Below, piece by piece: positions 6,065-8,559 of a stretch of 8,559 bases of DNA. Below the pieces are notes generated by a model, which saw only the letters and a list, made by a program, of their open reading frames with translations, was not told where the DNA came from and made no database searches. Numbering within the stretch: position 1 is the first letter of the stretch; each line of letters begins with the position of its first letter. Location of the stretch: positions 1 to 8,559 of the forward strand of contig SKHA01000232.1 in the NCBI GenBank assembly GCA_007117185.1, in the 5' to 3' direction. This stretch comes from Spirochaeta sp. (lineage in GTDB: Bacteria > Spirochaetota > Spirochaetia > DSM-27196 > Alkalispirochaetaceae). The position numbers were made by a program, and so were the translations under genes.

Positions 6065-7184
6065 ATATCGGGGAGAACGGGCAAAGAATCGGCGCATCTA
6101 TGACGACGTCCTGGAGCGCATCCAGCGAGGAGAACTTGGCGAAGGGCAGCGGTTGCCCACCGAGCGGGAACTGGTTGCGCTGTATGGCGTGTCCCGTCCT
6201 ACCGTGACAAAAGCGCTCTCCCGGCTCCAACAGGAGGGCTACATCGTTCGCCGCGCCGGGTCGGGCAGCTTCGTCCGCTCCAGCACCCCCTTACCACCCC
6301 ACCGTGAGAGCACCGAAGCACGCTACTACGGTCTGTTGATCCCCAAACTGGGGGTAACGGAAATCTTTGAGCCGATCTGTGCGCGGATAGCCCAGCTTTC
6401 CCGATTGCACAACTTTCATCTCCTCTGGGGAGACTCGGCAGCCCACAGTGAAGAGAATGTTGCCGCCGACATGGAAGAAGGGTGTCTGCGTTACATTGAG
6501 CAGAAGGTGGATGGTCTGTTTTTCGTCCCCCTGGAGCTTGTCCCCGGCTGGGAGGATACCAACCAGCGGATCGTCAGACACTTGCGGGACGCACACATTC
6601 CGGTGGTAGTCCTTGACAGCGATTACCTGCCCTACCCCCAAAGGGGCATTTTTGACCTGGTGGGCATCGACAACGTTCGCGCCGGTTACCGCGCCGCCCG
6701 ACACTATCTGGATCAGGGAGCAAGACGTTTTGATTTTCTCTGCCGCCCCTATTCGGCCAACACCGTGCAAGCACGGTTGCACGGTTGCCGTCTGGCGTTG
6801 AGCGAAGCGAACATTCTAATGCCCCCGGAGTGGATCCATATCGGAGAGCCCCGGGAAGAGTCCTTTGTGGAGCAGGTTCTGTCCAGCGGAGCGACAAACA
6901 TCGTCTGCGCCAACGACGCCACAGCGATTGCCCTGATGCACTCGGCAGAGCAGCTGAACCGCCTCGTGCCACGGGACCTGCGGGTGGTCGGTTTTGACAA
7001 CGTGAAGTATTCCGAATACGCCAGAATTCCCCTGACCACCTTTCACCAGCCCTGCTCGGAGCTGGGCCAGCTGGCGGTGGAAACGATGCTGCTGCGACAG
7101 GCAAATCCCCGCCGCCCCAGCACCACCGTCTACGCCGAGCCGGAATTTCTCCTCAGGCAGTCTTCAATCATTCCCCGGTTGTGA
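6060..7184 (+). CDS. GntR-type winged-helix / LacI-type sugar-sensing chimeric transcription regulator (AraR-like architecture)
   Basis: This 374-residue cytoplasmic regulator has two parts. Residues 12-72 are a GntR winged helix (RIYDDVLERIQRGEL, then LPTERELVALYGVSRPTVTK and EGYIVRRAGSGSFV). Residues from about 88 to the end form a LacI/GalR-type periplasmic-binding-protein fold, with VDGLFFVP, VVVLDSDY, GIDNVRAGYRAARHYL, CANDATAIALM (N285, D286) and VVGFDNVKYSEYARIPLTTF. This is the architecture of Bacillus AraR, which represses arabinose genes and is released by L-arabinose; the effector here is unknown. ATG 6060 is the only usable start: no in-frame ATG or GTG lies just upstream or before the DNA-binding domain, and no Shine-Dalgarno precedes it. 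The gene follows the transporter by 29 bases but has its own promoter. Its 3' end overlaps the convergent FGGY kinase gene by 17 bases. The kinase or the ABC operon are likely targets, by proximity only. Confidence 0.92.
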   Translation: MTYRGERAKNRRIYDDVLERIQRGELGEGQRLPTERELVALYGVSRPTVTKALSRLQQEGYIVRRAGSGSFVRSSTPLPPHRESTEARYYGLLIPKLGVTEIFEPICARIAQLSRLHNFHLLWGDSAAHSEENVAADMEEGCLRYIEQKVDGLFFVPLELVPGWEDTNQRIVRHLRDAHIPVVVLDSDYLPYPQRGIFDLVGIDNVRAGYRAARHYLDQGARRFDFLCRPYSANTVQARLHGCRLALSEANILMPPEWIHIGEPREESFVEQVLSSGATNIVCANDATAIALMHSAEQLNRLVPRDLRVVGFDNVKYSEYARIPLTTFHQPCSELGQLAVETMLLRQANPRRPSTTVYAEPEFLLRQSSIIPRL

Positions 7185-8559
7185 GAGAGTCCCGCCGCAA
7201 GCGGTGAAACAGGTCCCGGCGTTGCGAAAGCAGGTGGTGCCGCTCCATATCAGGCTGGATCACCGTCGCAGTTCCTACGCCCAAAGCCGCTACACCCTGA
7301 TCCAGATCCGAGAATGTGCCAGCGGCGACACCCCCGAGAATCGCCGCTCCCAATGCGGTGGTATTACCATGGGGCATCACCGTAAGTGGCTCGCCCACAA
7401 CGTCACAGAGCAATCTGATGTACCGGGTCGAGCGGGTACCACCACCGCCCACCCGTATCTCAAACCCCTGGCCGCCGCCAGCCTGTCTTCTTACCTCGTC
7501 CAGCGCGTCGGTGAACCCGAAGACCACCCCTTCCACCGCCGCGTAGAGCAGGTCATCTCTGGACGTGGTCTGGCGCAATCGCATCCACGATCCGGTAGCT
7601 CCGGCGTCCATCAGGGGCGTTCGCTCGCCCGTAAGGTACGGAACGAAAAGCGGCGCCTCCATAAGATCTGCACTGTGCATGGCTGTCTCGTAGTCCCGCC
7701 ATTCAGCACCCAGGAGGTTCTGCACCCAGGTCAGTGCCGCTCCACCGTTCTGAATGCTGCCCTGGGCAAGCCAGTTGCGGTGGTGACAGAAGTGGTTCAG
7801 GGTGACCGGTGGTTCTTCCGGAAGGTGGTCCAACGGCGTGGCGATCTGTCCGCCGGTTCCCACCATCATCTGGATGACTCCCGGTCGGAGCACGCCGTTA
7901 GCCAGCGCCGCCGCCTGTTGGTCGCCGCTTCCCACGGCAACAACGATATCCTCACCCATGGGCGCCCCCCCTGTTGACCGCCCGCCGAACTGCTGGTGAA
8001 GGTCAGCCCTCACCGTGCCGGCAACCTCCCAGGGGTCGGAAAGCGGCGGCAGTATCTCCTGGGAAACCCCGAAGAGAGCTTCCAGTTCGGGGATCCACTG
8101 TCGCCGTCCGACATCCATCAGCAACGTCGCCGATCCGTCGGTGGGGTCGGCGCCGATCGTTCCGGTGAGGCGCAGGCGAAGGTAATCTTTAACCATCAGC
8201 AGCGCCGCTGCCCTGTTGAGGATCTCCGGCTCGTTTCGCCGCAGCCATACCAGCGGTGGCAAGGTCAATCCGGAAGCAACCCGGTTGGCAATACCCCGGG
8301 AGAGCCCCTTTGCATCAAGCACGGACTGGATCTCCGGAACCAGGTCGCGAGCCCGGGTATCAAGCCAGGTGATGGCCCGACGGAGGGGGCGGTACTGTCG
8401 GTCCACAAGAACAAACGAATGCATCTGCCCGGTTACACCGATACCGCGCACCACCACATTGCCCTGTTTTCGGGCCTGTTCCAGAGCCTCAGCGGCAGCG
8501 GCCACGGTAGCGCTCCACCACTCTTCCGGGTCCTGCTCGCTCCAGCCCGGGTGGGGAGC
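7168..8559 (-). CDS. FGGY-family carbohydrate kinase, xylulokinase-like (5' truncated at window edge)
   Basis: 463 residues are visible. The frame stays open through the right edge, and the first visible residues (APHPGWSEQDPEEWW) are the classic early FGGY segment, so about 30 residues including the first phosphate-binding motif are missing. A GTG at 8505 is internal. Landmarks in order are GIGVTGQMHSFVLVD and ITWLDTRARD (substrate site, as in XylB), MVKDYLRLRLTG with DPTDGS, GSGDQQAAALANG with the presumed catalytic Asp (codon 7921-7923), the phosphate-binding MVGTGGQIATP, PYLTGERTPLMD, AAVEGVVFGFTDALDEV, the GGGGTRSTRYIRLL adenosine region and TALGAAILGG near the C-terminus. It should phosphorylate a ketose or polyol with ATP in the cytoplasm. 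GQMH favours xylulokinase over ribulokinase or glycerol kinase, but FGGY substrate prediction is unreliable. The usual ARG...GL after the ERTP motif reads ATG...RL here. Confidence 0.92.
   Translation of the reverse strand, partial: APHPGWSEQDPEEWWSATVAAAAEALEQARKQGNVVVRGIGVTGQMHSFVLVDRQYRPLRRAITWLDTRARDLVPEIQSVLDAKGLSRGIANRVASGLTLPPLVWLRRNEPEILNRAAALLMVKDYLRLRLTGTIGADPTDGSATLLMDVGRRQWIPELEALFGVSQEILPPLSDPWEVAGTVRADLHQQFGGRSTGGAPMGEDIVVAVGSGDQQAAALANGVLRPGVIQMMVGTGGQIATPLDHLPEEPPVTLNHFCHHRNWLAQGSIQNGGAALTWVQNLLGAEWRDYETAMHSADLMEAPLFVPYLTGERTPLMDAGATGSWMRLRQTTSRDDLLYAAVEGVVFGFTDALDEVRRQAGGGQGFEIRVGGGGTRSTRYIRLLCDVVGEPLTVMPHGNTTALGAAILGGVAAGTFSDLDQGVAALGVGTATVIQPDMERHHLLSQRRDLFHRLRRDSLTTGE

Noticed and set aside
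7204..7977. 257-codon plus-strand open frame opposite the kinase gene
   Set aside because: It lies antisense to an unbroken FGGY kinase with all expected motifs, and its product is unlike any family.

Overview
The window is a dense, GC-rich stretch of a bacterial chromosome with no non-coding gap over about 80 bases. It reads as the carbohydrate-uptake and catabolism repertoire of a heterotroph. GC-rich coding, many GTG starts, four-base overlaps, an exported lipoprotein with a relaxed lipobox and an AraR-style GntR/LacI chimera are compatible with a free-living spirochaete (Spirochaeta/Alkalispirochaeta-like). This assignment is a weak inference; other GC-rich lineages are possible.

Region 1 (2-4305, + strand) is one five-gene operon. 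It holds the end of a family 1 solute-binding protein, two MalF/MalG-type permeases, a cytoplasmic glycerophosphodiester phosphodiesterase (GDPD) family enzyme and an inositol-monophosphatase-family phosphatase. The last four genes are tightly packed (overlaps or a 10-base gap with a strong Shine-Dalgarno). Only the junction after the binding protein is open, and it carries a GC-rich hairpin followed by T-rich sequence. The gene order suggests import of a phosphodiester, cleavage to a phosphomonoester, then dephosphorylation. No ATPase gene is present in the window.

Region 2 (4289-6030) holds a divergent pair: a predicted lipoprotein of the spherulin-4 (GH135-like) family on the minus strand and an EamA/DMT-family 10-TM transporter on the plus strand. 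About 32 bases separate their chosen starts. The lipoprotein gene converges on the operon with a 17-base 3' overlap.

Region 3 (6021-8559) holds a GntR-LacI chimeric regulator (+) with a recognisable promoter that would give an almost leaderless mRNA. It converges, again with a 17-base 3' overlap, on an FGGY carbohydrate kinase (xylulokinase-like, -) that runs off the right edge. A working model is that the operon imports a sugar or polyol phosphodiester, the hydrolases release a free sugar or polyol, the regulator senses it and the FGGY kinase phosphorylates it. The link between region 3 and region 1 rests on proximity only.

I saw no tRNA, rRNA, CRISPR array, insertion sequence or obvious long repeat.
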